From an uncultured Eggerthellaceae bacterium (GTDB lineage Bacteria; Actinomycetota; Coriobacteriia; Coriobacteriales; Eggerthellaceae), in NCBI GenBank assembly GCA_934630905.1, contig CAKTXN010000003.1, forward strand, positions 5,268 through 69,267: a DNA stretch of 64,000 nucleotides, read 5' to 3'. Each line of letters starts with the position of its first letter. Position 1 is the first letter of the stretch. This document shows, in pieces, positions 55,003-63,798 of this stretch. The position numbers were made by a program, and so were the translations under genes. The notes under the pieces were generated by a model that was given only the letters and a program-made list of their open reading frames with translations, searched no databases and was not told where the DNA came from.

Positions 55003-55413
55003 TTATTGCCATGAATAATCGAAGTCGTCGGCGTCGTCTTGCCAGGGGTTAATCTGTGAAGGCGCGCCAACAAGCGACTTGCCTTCCTTGTGGACGGCAT
55101 ACCATAAGTCGAGTGCTTCGCGCACCACTTTGCTTGCGCTTTCTTCAGGAGCCGATGCGGCAATTTCATCGAGCCATTCTTTTTGTTTTGTTTCGATGGT
55201 CACGCTTATATTTACGGTAGACCCCTTCGCAAAACTGCGGGGTCTGCCGCGTTTCTTTTTCTGATCCTGCTCTTTTGTTGTTTGCTCGGCCGGTGCTTGT
55301 CCGTGCTCGGGTTGCAGGTGCTCGGGTTGCGCGTTTGCGAATTGCATGCGTTCGGCTTGCTCTTGCCCTTCCTGGGCGCGTCCCAACGACCCCGTTTCCA
55401 TGGATTCCAGCAT
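55003..55413 (-). CDS. Ribbon-helix-helix-like DNA-binding protein
   Basis: 136 residues. First 50 residues are Gln/Glu-rich and disordered, then a basic patch KKKRGRPRSFAKGSTVNISVTIETKQKEWLDEIAASAPEESASKVVREALDLWY, which reads as a beta strand plus two helices of the ribbon-helix-helix type. Divergent from the ParA/TadZ-like gene, it may regulate the shared promoter, where GGTACATATAGTACC is a candidate site. GAGG precedes the ATG. Confidence 0.65.
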   Translation of the reverse strand: MLESMETGSLGRAQEGQEQAERMQFANAQPEHLQPEHGQAPAEQTTKEQDQKKKRGRPRSFAKGSTVNISVTIETKQKEWLDEIAASAPEESASKVVREALDLWYAVHKEGKSLVGAPSQINPWQDDADDFDYSWQ

Positions 55414-55450
55414 AAGAATACCTCTATCTTTTCTTTTGGGGGCGTGATAT

Positions 55451-55488
55451 GGTACATATAGTACCTTGAATTAAGTATTAAAAAATAC
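55451..55488. promoter_or_regulatory. Candidate operators in the divergent promoter
   Basis: Two palindromes: GGTACATATAGTACC (55451-55465) and GTATTAAAAAATAC (55475-55488), in an AT-rich intergenic region between the RHH gene and the ParA-like gene. Confidence 0.6.
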
Positions 55489-55579
55489 GAATTAAATAAA
55501 AAACTAAAAAATACCTGATTGAGCCCTTCTCCGGCACGGTTATTTTGCATGATAGACAGAGTCGAAGGAGGGATTCTCA

Positions 55580-56746
55580 GTGCAAACCACCCTACAGAAA
55601 AACACTCAACAGAAAATCGTTTTGCGATGCAAGCCGCAAAACTTCGATCAGTGGGCGGCTGCGCTTTCTTTTTACAGCGTTTCGCTCTGCGCGCCGGAGC
55701 GCCCTCTTGAAAAAGAACTTGCGCGGGCGGCGTTGAATCAAACCGATTTGTTCGTGATTATCGATGACGTGCAATCCTCGGATGAATCGCTTGTCAATTC
55801 GCTGCGCACGTACTTGGAAACCGAACAGCGCGCAACAACGCGCATGCGCATTGTGTTTGTGGCTGATCGTCGGCGCGAACTCCCTTCTTCTCTCTTTCGC
55901 ATTCTGGCGAACTACGACATTTACGACATTATTGTTCCACCGAAAGATAATCTGCTTGATTTCAATCCCTACGTCGAGGTTGCTCAAGTTCTGTCGCGGC
56001 CTAAGAGTTACAGCGAAATTGTGCCCTATCTTGCAGGCGAAATCGTGAACCCGAAGCTTGTTGGCTTGACTTCCGCCGAAGCGCTGCGCGAGCGCACGCG
56101 TGCTCAAGTGCGCATTGCGGTGGCGCAAATCGATCAGCGACGCGGCGGTTCAACGCATACGTCGCTTCTGTTTGCCCGCGTGCTGGTTCTTCTGGGATAT
56201 AAGGTGGCGCTTTTCATTGATGATCGCACATGGAAAAACATGCGGCGTTGCTATCCGCGTGCGCGGTGCAATGTGGAAAACGGCATGATGACATTGGCGG
56301 GCATTGACTTCTACCGCAACGAAGGATTTGCGGGCGCAAACGGATACGACTACGTTTTGGCGGATTTCGGGTGTGCGCGGTGGATTGACTTGGAGCCCGA
56401 TCAGCGCGCTCAAACGCTGGGCGAGAGTTTTCGTTCGGCGTCGCTTGCGGTGCTCACCTCGGTAGTGTCCCCGTGGGGCGACCACGCATCGTTCGAGCGC
56501 GTGCTGAAAATCTGGCAAAAGAAGGGCGAACTGCAGAATTTAGGCGGCGTGAAGTTCGCGTTTTTCGGCATTTCGCATGACGCCGTCTACGAAAACTGGC
56601 AGGAAGCAGCACAGCGCTTGAACCCCAAGGCGGAGCTTTATCGCATTCCGTATTTGCCCGACCCCTTGCATTACGAGGCAAAAGAACATCATTGCCCTGA
56701 ATTGATTGACATTCTATCGCCTATTTTGCGCGCGAAAGATCGGTAA
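55580..56746 (+). CDS. ParA/TadZ-like protein with degenerate P-loop
   Basis: 388 residues from a GTG with AAGGAGG 9 bases upstream. N-terminal about 130 residues look like a receiver-type domain (LFVIIDDVQSSDESLVNSL). Then AVAQIDQRRGGSTHTSLLFARVLVLLGYKVALFIDD: the site of a MinD/ParA Walker A, but the usual GKT is replaced by THTS, so nucleotide binding may be lost or altered. VLADFGCARW corresponds to the Walker B region. TadZ/CpaE proteins localise pilus machinery; here surface-protein genes follow, which fits a polar-organising role, but no tad genes are seen. Confidence 0.65.
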   Translation: MQTTLQKNTQQKIVLRCKPQNFDQWAAALSFYSVSLCAPERPLEKELARAALNQTDLFVIIDDVQSSDESLVNSLRTYLETEQRATTRMRIVFVADRRRELPSSLFRILANYDIYDIIVPPKDNLLDFNPYVEVAQVLSRPKSYSEIVPYLAGEIVNPKLVGLTSAEALRERTRAQVRIAVAQIDQRRGGSTHTSLLFARVLVLLGYKVALFIDDRTWKNMRRCYPRARCNVENGMMTLAGIDFYRNEGFAGANGYDYVLADFGCARWIDLEPDQRAQTLGESFRSASLAVLTSVVSPWGDHASFERVLKIWQKKGELQNLGGVKFAFFGISHDAVYENWQEAAQRLNPKAELYRIPYLPDPLHYEAKEHHCPELIDILSPILRAKDR

Positions 56747-56792
56747 GTTGGACTTTCGCAGGTTGGGCGATAGGAATGGCTGAGGGGTTTCG

Positions 56793-57263
56793 ATGATGTT
56801 TTCGCAGGAGCAGATGGAGGAATGGGAAGCGCGCGCAGTGCCGCTTGATGAGCGCGGCGAAAGCGAGGCGTATTTTCCGCTGTGGGGCATTGTCGATGTG
56901 GACGATTACCTGCAGAAAAGCGATGCATCGCGCGCTGAACGGCAACGGGTGGCGGCATTGGAGGACGCCGGTGCTGAAGCTGAGGCCGGGACGTCGGACG
57001 CGTGCGCGGAAGATGCAGTGGGCGCTGCGGCGGGTGGTACAGCCGCGGCGGCAAGTGTTGCGGCGGCGGTGCGGCCCTCGGCGGGTGCGCGTGTTGCGTG
57101 GGGCGCGTGGTTCTGGGTGAAGCGTGTGGTGATTGCGCTGGTGGTATGCGTTGTTGGTTCGATGCTGGTGACCATGGCGCTGAATCCCGCCATGACGTTT
57201 TTCGATGCGGCAAACGCTTTGTTTGGTGGCATTGCGGGTTTGATTGAGAAGGTGCTCGGATAG
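56793..57263 (+). CDS. Single-pass membrane protein
   Basis: 156 residues: acidic, soluble N-terminus (about 95 residues, Ala/Glu-rich), one membrane helix (FWVKRVVIALVVCVVGSMLVTMAL) and a short hydrophobic C-terminus. No family recognised. Sits between the ParA-like gene and the large adhesin gene, 46 and 72 bases apart, probably one operon. Confidence 0.65.
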   Translation: MMFSQEQMEEWEARAVPLDERGESEAYFPLWGIVDVDDYLQKSDASRAERQRVAALEDAGAEAEAGTSDACAEDAVGAAAGGTAAAASVAAAVRPSAGARVAWGAWFWVKRVVIALVVCVVGSMLVTMALNPAMTFFDAANALFGGIAGLIEKVLG

Positions 57264-57335
57264 CTTGGGTTTCAAACGGTTAATACGTGCGTGGAGGTGC
57301 GCGTGTTGACCGAGAGGGTTTGAAGATAGGGGTTT

Positions 57336-60300
57336 ATGGTGGGCGTTTTCAAGAAAAGGGGAAACTTTGCAGCGCGTATTGTTGCAGCGGCTCTGGCGGC
57401 GGTGCTTTGCGTTTCGTCGGTGCCGTGTGCTGCCTTCGCGCAGGTGGTGAGTGATACCGACGCGCAGAGTGCTTCGGGTGCTTTGCAGGAGGCGCGTGTG
57501 GCGGAAGAGGCCGGGGAAGATGTTGGCGCCGTTGCGGCCGCTGGTGCTGTTTTCGATGTTGGTGTCGGAGAAGGCGCCGGCACTGCTGGTATCGGTGCCA
57601 CTGGCGCAGAGCCGAGCGGCGAAGCAGTGGATGATGCCGGCTGTATCGACGCTGGCGTTGCATCCGGTGGCGCGGACGAGTGCGACGCGGGCGCGGATGC
57701 CGCCGCTGTTGCGGTCGAAACCTCCGCATTTGCGGCATCGGCGGAACTCCAGCCGCTGAGCAGTGCGAGCGCGGGTTCGAGTGAAATCCAGGACGTTTCG
57801 ACGCAGGCGCTTGAAGCGCGGACAAATGCCGCTGTGCAGTGTCGCGACGATCGCATTGCTCTTGCGTCTGCAAACTACGATTATTCCGGAATGGCGCATT
57901 GCTGGTTTCGCAATGATCGTCCGACTGACTATGTGTTCACCGTCGAAATCGACGGTGTGTCGTATGAAGCGTATTGCTTGGATCCCGCTTTGCCTGCTCC
58001 AGCGAATGGTTGGTATACGTTCTATGCCACCTGGGATGACGACGAAAAAGCATACGATATCGTGCTGGATACCAAAGATGCCGAAGTTCATTGGAGCCAG
58101 GTTGACATAGGTCTAGGATGCCAAAGCGTGGGCGGTTTCCGCATCTACGCAAAAGGCGATTTCACGCTGACGAAGTCCAGCTCGAACTTGGAAGTGTCGG
58201 GAATCTATAACGTTGCTGGCGCGGTTTACGGCCTGTACTGGTATTACGCCGATGCGCAAGCGAAAAACGAGCCTGATTATCGTTTGGTGATTGGCGATGA
58301 TGGCTCAAGCGATACGCTTACGGGACTTACGCCTGATGAGCGTTGGTATGTGCGCGAGCTTGAGGCGCCTACGGGTTTTGCGCTTGATCCGACGATTTAT
58401 ACGGTGCCCATTCGTCCGAATCAGGATAATTCTTATCACGTGACAGATGAGCCTGTCATGGACCCTAACAATGTTCTGCTCAAGAAGGTGACCGCGGATG
58501 GCCAAGAGTATTTAGGTGAGCACCTGTCTTTGGCAATGGCGGAATACCAGTTTGATTATTATGCGGGATATTACGATACCGTCGAGCAGGCGCGTGCATC
58601 GGGTGATCCTACGCGCAGCTGGGTGCTGAGGACGAACAATAATGGATATACAGGAGTTCGGTATGCTGATAAAACGTTTACTCATGATGGCGTTGAGTAT
58701 CCCTACCTTGTAAGCGGAGAAGTCTATCGTGCGCCTTCGGGAAAGCCGAGTATGCCACTTGGTACGCTAGTGATCCATGAAACGAATCCTCCGTTTGGAT
58801 ACAAGGTGTCTTCTTCGATTTTTATTGCGCAATTAAAACAAGCAGATAATGAATTTGGTTACGAATGGGCTTTTGGAGGGGAAGGCTTCGCTGATGGCAA
58901 CGTCGCGCTCGATAAAGAATCCGTTGATGTAGGCTCCCTCACTATTCTTAAGAAGAGCGCAAATCCCCAGCTTACAACGGACGTCAATGGCTATTCTCTG
59001 GCAGGCGCGCGCTTCGACGTCTACGATAATGCTGCCTGCCAAGGCGAACCTAAATATACGTTGGTTACAAAAGAAGATGGCACGACCGATACCATTGAAG
59101 AATTACCTCCCGGATTGCACTTGTACATCAAAGAAGCGATTCCGCCCCAGGGCTTCAAGGAATCTTCGGATGTGTACGAAGTTGTTATCAAGCCAGGAAA
59201 AATTTCGGTAACTACGGTAGTCATCGAGAATGTGCCCGTCTATGCAGCGCCTTCCGTTTCTCTTGTCAAGAAAGACAGCAATGGTGACCGGGCTTTTAAG
59301 GGCGATGCAACGCTCGCGGGAGCGGAATACACGTTTGCATTCTATGCAGGTAAAAGCTCGGCGCAGGGAACCCCCGATGCTATGTGGGTGGGCGTGACAA
59401 ACGAAGAGGGAAGAACTTCGCTTAATCAGGCAACATTAGTGTCTGGGTCGGAATGGCTGGTCGAAGGCCAGTGCGTGTTGCCGCTTGGATTCTTGACAGT
59501 AGAAGAAACGAAAGCGCCGCAAGGCTACCAGAAATCCAACGAAGTATTTTCTGCTCAGGTTGTTTACGACGAGCAAACGCGCTCGGCGAAATGGATAAAA
59601 GGAGATGCGCTTTCGGACGATGCTCTTTTCTGCGATTCAGTTGAATTTGAGGCAGCCGAAGACATCAAGCTGTTCGGCATAAGCGTCTATAAGAAAATTC
59701 AGGGTGCACAAACAGAGATTTCCCCTGAAGGCATTCAATTCGAAATTGTGTATAAGCCCACGGGTGAAGTGGTGAAAACAATTACGATTGGCGCAGATGG
59801 AACGGCAACAACGGGTGAGCACGCCTTGCCGTGCGGTAGTTACGAGGTGCGTGAAGTTGAAGAAAGCGTTCCGGCGGGCTTGCAGCCGTATAGCGCTACT
59901 TCGAAAACAGGAAGCAATATCATCGACACGATCGACGCTCCCGATGATGGATCTTTTCCTTTGTATCAAGTGATCAAAACAGAGTGTACCGATTACACGA
60001 GCGACACACCACGCGGCGAAAAGAAAGATCATGCAACGGGGCAGCCAATCGCTGGTACGGAGTTTACACTCTACCGCTATACGGGAGACGTGGCGATTGA
60101 CGATGGTGCCGTGGATGCTACCGCTGCAGCTTTTGATCCGTATCAGGATTATTGGGCTCAGCTAGAGACGGTGATAACCGATGCTCATGGCAAGTTTGCG
60201 TTCGATGCGCAGCCGTATGGCGTCTATATGATGGTTGAGACGAATCCCGAATGGCATTATCTGAGTACGTCGGAAGGCGAATACGATGGTGCAAGCAAGG

Positions 60301-61910
60301 ATCCTCTTGCCACGGCGCGTGCGTTCGTTATCGACAAAGACCATCCGTGCGAAATGCAGCTTTGGGAGGATATCGCTATCCAACTTGAATGCGCCGTTGA
60401 TAAATCGACGATTTCGGTGACGTCTTTGGGTCTGATTTCTAAAGAAAGTTCCGATGCGGAAGATACCGTTTCAAACGTAGGCATTGAGGAATATCGTTAC
60501 GATGTTGCGTTTGACAACGGGAATACGAATACGTACGCCGATGAATATTGGGTGATTGACCAGCTGAATATGGTTTGCGCTCCGTTTGATCTTCGCGTAA
60601 CTACGATTGTGCTGCCTACGGTTGAAAACGACTCTACACCCACCGTTGCGCTTTTGATTAAAACGAATAAAGGCACCGGCGAATCATGGGCTCCCGCAGT
60701 TGAGACTGCTTGTCACGAGTCAACGCTGTGCGACGGTTCTTCCCGTTTCAACGGAGCTGGCTGGCGATCTGCGGGAACGTATTCCTCCGATACGCCCGCG
60801 ATGATTTCTGTGGAGAGCTTGGGGCTGGCTCAAGATGAATATCTCACGGGTTTGTGCTTGTACTACGGCGCCGTTGAAAAGGACTTTTCAACGTTGAGTC
60901 CCTTGTCGTATATGGTGGTTGCAACGCATGAGCTGGCCGAAGGCGTTGTGATTCCCAACACGGCAACCAGTCACATTACGCGCAATTGGGCGCAGCGTGA
61001 TGATTCGGTGAATGGGTTGTCCGACGATGATATCGACAGTGTTGCTACCACGGTTTTAGGTACGTTTGAGCAGCATTTCGATCGCGGGTACTCGCCGACT
61101 TCGAGCGGGCGTTTGGGCTCTTGGAAGCCGACGTTGCCTCAAACGGGAGATGCAATGTTGTCATTTGGGTTTTTAGCACTTGCTGGTGCGTTGACATGCG
61201 CTGCTGCGAGCGTGTATATTTTTGCAAGGAATCGACGCGTGCGTGTTCAGCTTGCAGGGAAGGGGTCTGCTGTGGGTAAAACTGCTGGTAAGATGATGGG
61301 GATTATCGTGGCGCTGCTTTTAGTCGCGCTTCCCCTGGCGGGGTGCTCATGCAGCAGGCAGGGCGCTGAGTCCGCCTCATCGCAGGCATCTTCGGCAAGT
61401 GTGGGCGCGTCTTCCGCTTCGGCTTCTTCCGATGCCGCGGCTAGCGCTTCTTCCGATGACGTTGATGCTGAGGAGGGTTCTGGCGAATCTATTGAGGAGG
61501 CTCCCTCATCGGATGATTCTTCCGCATCGAACCAGGTTGGAGGCTCGGATTCCTCTTGGGCTGAAGTTCCTTCTGCTCCCTCGGGCGGCTCTTCGGACGG
61601 TGATTCCGGCTCGGGGGCTTCTGAGCCGCAGCCCGCTGCGCACGAGCATTCCTGGGAATGGGTCCCGCAGTGGGTGGACGTTGTGCACCGCGAGGCGTAC
61701 GACGAGCCGGTGTACCGCTGGGCAACGTGGTGCTATAAGTGCAATGTTGAAGTCAGCGATTCGCATGGTGAGGATATGTTCTTACAGGGTGATGGTGGAC
61801 ATAACCTCACCGATAAAAAGGTTCTCGACCATTACGAGCACCACGACGCCGAAACCCACCAGGAGGATCACGGCTATTACCGCTGCTCCACCTGCGGCGA
61901 AACGTACTAG
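57336..61910 (+). CDS. Large LPXTG surface protein with Cna_B/SpaA-like domains, fused to a lipobox-bearing tail
   Basis: 1524 residues. Signal peptide (RIVAAALAAVLCVSSVPCAAFAQ), Ala/Gly/Glu-rich stalk to about 150, then several SpaA/Cna_B-like beta domains marked by YKW-type lysines (VLLKKVTADG, LTILKKSANP, VSLVKKDSNG, ISVYKKIQG) and E-boxes (ELEAPTGFA, ETNPPFGYK, EAIPPQGFK, EETKAPQGYQ), expected to form isopeptide bonds. LPQTG at 1267-1271, hydrophobic helix and RNRR would end a normal sortase substrate, but the frame runs on: a second hydrophobic segment with LPLAGC (Cys 1337), a Ser/Ala/Asp-rich stalk and a terminal domain with CYKC and CSTC (likely zinc). GTG 61272 with GGAAGGGG upstream could start this part separately. 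No sortase in the window. Confidence 0.85.
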   Translation: MVGVFKKRGNFAARIVAAALAAVLCVSSVPCAAFAQVVSDTDAQSASGALQEARVAEEAGEDVGAVAAAGAVFDVGVGEGAGTAGIGATGAEPSGEAVDDAGCIDAGVASGGADECDAGADAAAVAVETSAFAASAELQPLSSASAGSSEIQDVSTQALEARTNAAVQCRDDRIALASANYDYSGMAHCWFRNDRPTDYVFTVEIDGVSYEAYCLDPALPAPANGWYTFYATWDDDEKAYDIVLDTKDAEVHWSQVDIGLGCQSVGGFRIYAKGDFTLTKSSSNLEVSGIYNVAGAVYGLYWYYADAQAKNEPDYRLVIGDDGSSDTLTGLTPDERWYVRELEAPTGFALDPTIYTVPIRPNQDNSYHVTDEPVMDPNNVLLKKVTADGQEYLGEHLSLAMAEYQFDYYAGYYDTVEQARASGDPTRSWVLRTNNNGYTGVRYADKTFTHDGVEYPYLVSGEVYRAPSGKPSMPLGTLVIHETNPPFGYKVSSSIFIAQLKQADNEFGYEWAFGGEGFADGNVALDKESVDVGSLTILKKSANPQLTTDVNGYSLAGARFDVYDNAACQGEPKYTLVTKEDGTTDTIEELPPGLHLYIKEAIPPQGFKESSDVYEVVIKPGKISVTTVVIENVPVYAAPSVSLVKKDSNGDRAFKGDATLAGAEYTFAFYAGKSSAQGTPDAMWVGVTNEEGRTSLNQATLVSGSEWLVEGQCVLPLGFLTVEETKAPQGYQKSNEVFSAQVVYDEQTRSAKWIKGDALSDDALFCDSVEFEAAEDIKLFGISVYKKIQGAQTEISPEGIQFEIVYKPTGEVVKTITIGADGTATTGEHALPCGSYEVREVEESVPAGLQPYSATSKTGSNIIDTIDAPDDGSFPLYQVIKTECTDYTSDTPRGEKKDHATGQPIAGTEFTLYRYTGDVAIDDGAVDATAAAFDPYQDYWAQLETVITDAHGKFAFDAQPYGVYMMVETNPEWHYLSTSEGEYDGASKDPLATARAFVIDKDHPCEMQLWEDIAIQLECAVDKSTISVTSLGLISKESSDAEDTVSNVGIEEYRYDVAFDNGNTNTYADEYWVIDQLNMVCAPFDLRVTTIVLPTVENDSTPTVALLIKTNKGTGESWAPAVETACHESTLCDGSSRFNGAGWRSAGTYSSDTPAMISVESLGLAQDEYLTGLCLYYGAVEKDFSTLSPLSYMVVATHELAEGVVIPNTATSHITRNWAQRDDSVNGLSDDDIDSVATTVLGTFEQHFDRGYSPTSSGRLGSWKPTLPQTGDAMLSFGFLALAGALTCAAASVYIFARNRRVRVQLAGKGSAVGKTAGKMMGIIVALLLVALPLAGCSCSRQGAESASSQASSASVGASSASASSDAAASASSDDVDAEEGSGESIEEAPSSDDSSASNQVGGSDSSWAEVPSAPSGGSSDGDSGSGASEPQPAAHEHSWEWVPQWVDVVHREAYDEPVYRWATWCYKCNVEVSDSHGEDMFLQGDGGHNLTDKKVLDHYEHHDAETHQEDHGYYRCSTCGETY

Positions 61911-61923
61911 CAAGGGGGCAATC

Positions 61924-63153
61924 ATGACGCAACTCATCTCAGCCCGCGGCGCGCATGCCGCGGGTGGCGCCGCAGCGCGCGTTGTCGCCGTTGCGACCGC
62001 GGCCGTCGTCGTTGTTTCCCTGCTGGGCCTTTCAACTCCGCCCTGCGCCGAGGCAACCAGCGCGCCCTCCCTAACGCAAACGCGCACCGTCACGTGGCTC
62101 TCCACCGATGAGCAGCCTGACTTCGTGGAAGCATTCGAGCAGGACGGGCTGACGTATTCCCTGGCAGGAACCGAAATCGTGCAGCTTGAAGCGCAGTTCG
62201 GCACGGTGCCAGCGCAACGTTCCGTGACCGTGCCGTGCGAGCCTGCTGATCTGGATGCGGCTCGTAATTCGTTTGAGCCGTCGCTCGACGTGGACGAAGA
62301 CGGTTACGCGGGCTCCATTCCGTTGGTACAGGTGACGTACGCTCCCGTGTACGCGCAGCGCTCGTGGGAAGTGAACGAGCTGCGTGATTTCGCGGGACTT
62401 CCCAGCAACGACGCCGTACAGATTGCCGCCGAGCTCGCGTTCAATAACCCCGAAACGGGAAACGACCTGGTCCTTCGCCTGGCATCGCTGTCGTGGTCCA
62501 TCGATGCGCGCGACGCGAATGGGCTCCCGTCATCGTACACGGCCCACGCGCTGTATCGCGGAGCCGATACCGCATCGGCACTTGACCATTATGACGTGAC
62601 GGCGTTTTACGAGGGCGACGTGCAAGCAACCGAGCCGGTCATCACATACCAGGCCACGCTGAGCTACCGCGCGCCTGTCGCCGAAGCTCCGGACGGTGTG
62701 GACGATTCCGACGGGCTGCCCCTTGCAGCCATCGCGGCGGCTGCGGCTGCCGTTGCCGCAGCTGCAGCGGCGTTCGGCGTGTTCTTCTGGCGCCGGCGCC
62801 GCGACGTGCGCGTATGCCGCGTGGAAGGTTCTGCATGCGAAGGCGATTCTGCAGGCCAGGAGCGCGATGGCGATTCCAGTGCTCCGAGCGGTTGCAAGCG
62901 GGGCGGCCAGGGAAGCCAGGGCGGCCAAGGAAGCAACGCTGCGCGCGAAACGCTCAAGGTGATCGCCCGCGTTTCCTCGAAGCGCGCGAAGGATGGATCG
63001 CTTGTTGTGGAGCTTCCGCCGCACTTGGATGTGTCGGCGCAGCGCTACGCTCTGATGTTGGCGTCCCACAAAGCGGACGGCGGCGTGCTGAACGTCGTGC
63101 AGTGCGGTCGCCTTGTTACCGCCACGCGCGCCGATAGCATCGTGTACTTGTAA
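61924..63153 (+). CDS. Secreted membrane-anchored protein
   Basis: 409 residues. Signal peptide (RVVAVATAAVVVVSLLGLSTPPCAEA), extracellular part of about 240 residues with no known family (TYAPVYAQRSWEVNELRDFAGL, LSYRAPVAEAP), Ala-rich membrane helix near 265-285, a stop-transfer RRRR, then a cytoplasmic Gly/Ser-rich linker and a basic end (VIARVSSKRAKDGSLVVELPPHL). It starts 13 bases after the adhesin and ends the cluster. Confidence 0.7.
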   Translation: MTQLISARGAHAAGGAAARVVAVATAAVVVVSLLGLSTPPCAEATSAPSLTQTRTVTWLSTDEQPDFVEAFEQDGLTYSLAGTEIVQLEAQFGTVPAQRSVTVPCEPADLDAARNSFEPSLDVDEDGYAGSIPLVQVTYAPVYAQRSWEVNELRDFAGLPSNDAVQIAAELAFNNPETGNDLVLRLASLSWSIDARDANGLPSSYTAHALYRGADTASALDHYDVTAFYEGDVQATEPVITYQATLSYRAPVAEAPDGVDDSDGLPLAAIAAAAAAVAAAAAAFGVFFWRRRRDVRVCRVEGSACEGDSAGQERDGDSSAPSGCKRGGQGSQGGQGSNAARETLKVIARVSSKRAKDGSLVVELPPHLDVSAQRYALMLASHKADGGVLNVVQCGRLVTATRADSIVYL

Positions 63154-63161
63154 CAAGCATC

Positions 63162-63190
63162 GTGGGAGCACGGTTTTCCCGTGCTTCCAC
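63162..63190. terminator. Possible terminator after the surface-protein operon
   Basis: GTGGGAGCACGG TTTTC CCGTGCTTCCAC hairpin without a clear T-run. The rest of 63154-63690 contains a second small hairpin (CCCAC/GTGGG at about 63392-63409) and no gene. Confidence 0.5.
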
Positions 63191-63691
63191 GGGCAATCGC
63201 TCATTTTCGCGAGTGCGGAAGTATTCTTTCACTCTTCGGCGATAATGCTTCTACCTGGGAAATCGCACTTTTTCAAGGGAATCAAGGTTGTAAGTGCGTG
63301 ATGCGCGTATCGTGGGTGAGGTCATGCAGTAAGCCATGTTGGGTGCCGAAGGAAACGGTGTCCTTCGACCTCATGATAAAAACGACCCACTTTTCTGTGG
63401 GTTTGCTGCAGCTAACTTTTTTGCGACCTGGGGAAACGCTCATTTCTCGTTCCCTCCCGCGCCAAAAAGCACCGAAAAATACCCCGTTTTTATCATCGAC
63501 CGGTTAACCCGCTCCGCCGCCCCGCAACTCGAACCGCCCCGTCACCTTTCGCCTCCCTTCGCTACTCCAACCGGTTGCTTCCCCGCCCTCTGTCGCCTTG
63601 CCGTCAGCCCATGGTTCTTGCGTCGCGAGTCTTGGCGCCCTTGTTGTAGCCTGCGCCGCCGCCTTCCACTGTTCTAATCGCATTGCGGCTA

Positions 63692-63789
63692 CAACAAATT
63701 GACAAAAACGGCCCAAAAATGCTGCAACAAATTGACAAATTGCAACAAATTGACAAAAATAGCCCCAAAACCGGGCAACAAATTGACAA
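63692..63789. repeat. Four CAACAAATTGACAA boxes, spacing 33/18/33
   Basis: Identical 14-mers start at 63692, 63725, 63743 and 63776, in the same orientation, with start-to-start spacing 33, 18 and 33 bp. The last box leads directly into the AAGGAG ribosome site of the ATPase gene. Confidence 0.92.
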
Positions 63790-63798
63790 GGAGTTGCT

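Noticed and set aside
61399..61923. Upstream in-frame extension of the 61924 gene
   Set aside because: Overlaps the end of the adhesin gene; signal peptide begins at 61924.
63268..63281. ACTTTTTCAAGGGA box as part of an array
   Set aside because: Single copy without neighbours; resembles the 30891 units but may be chance.
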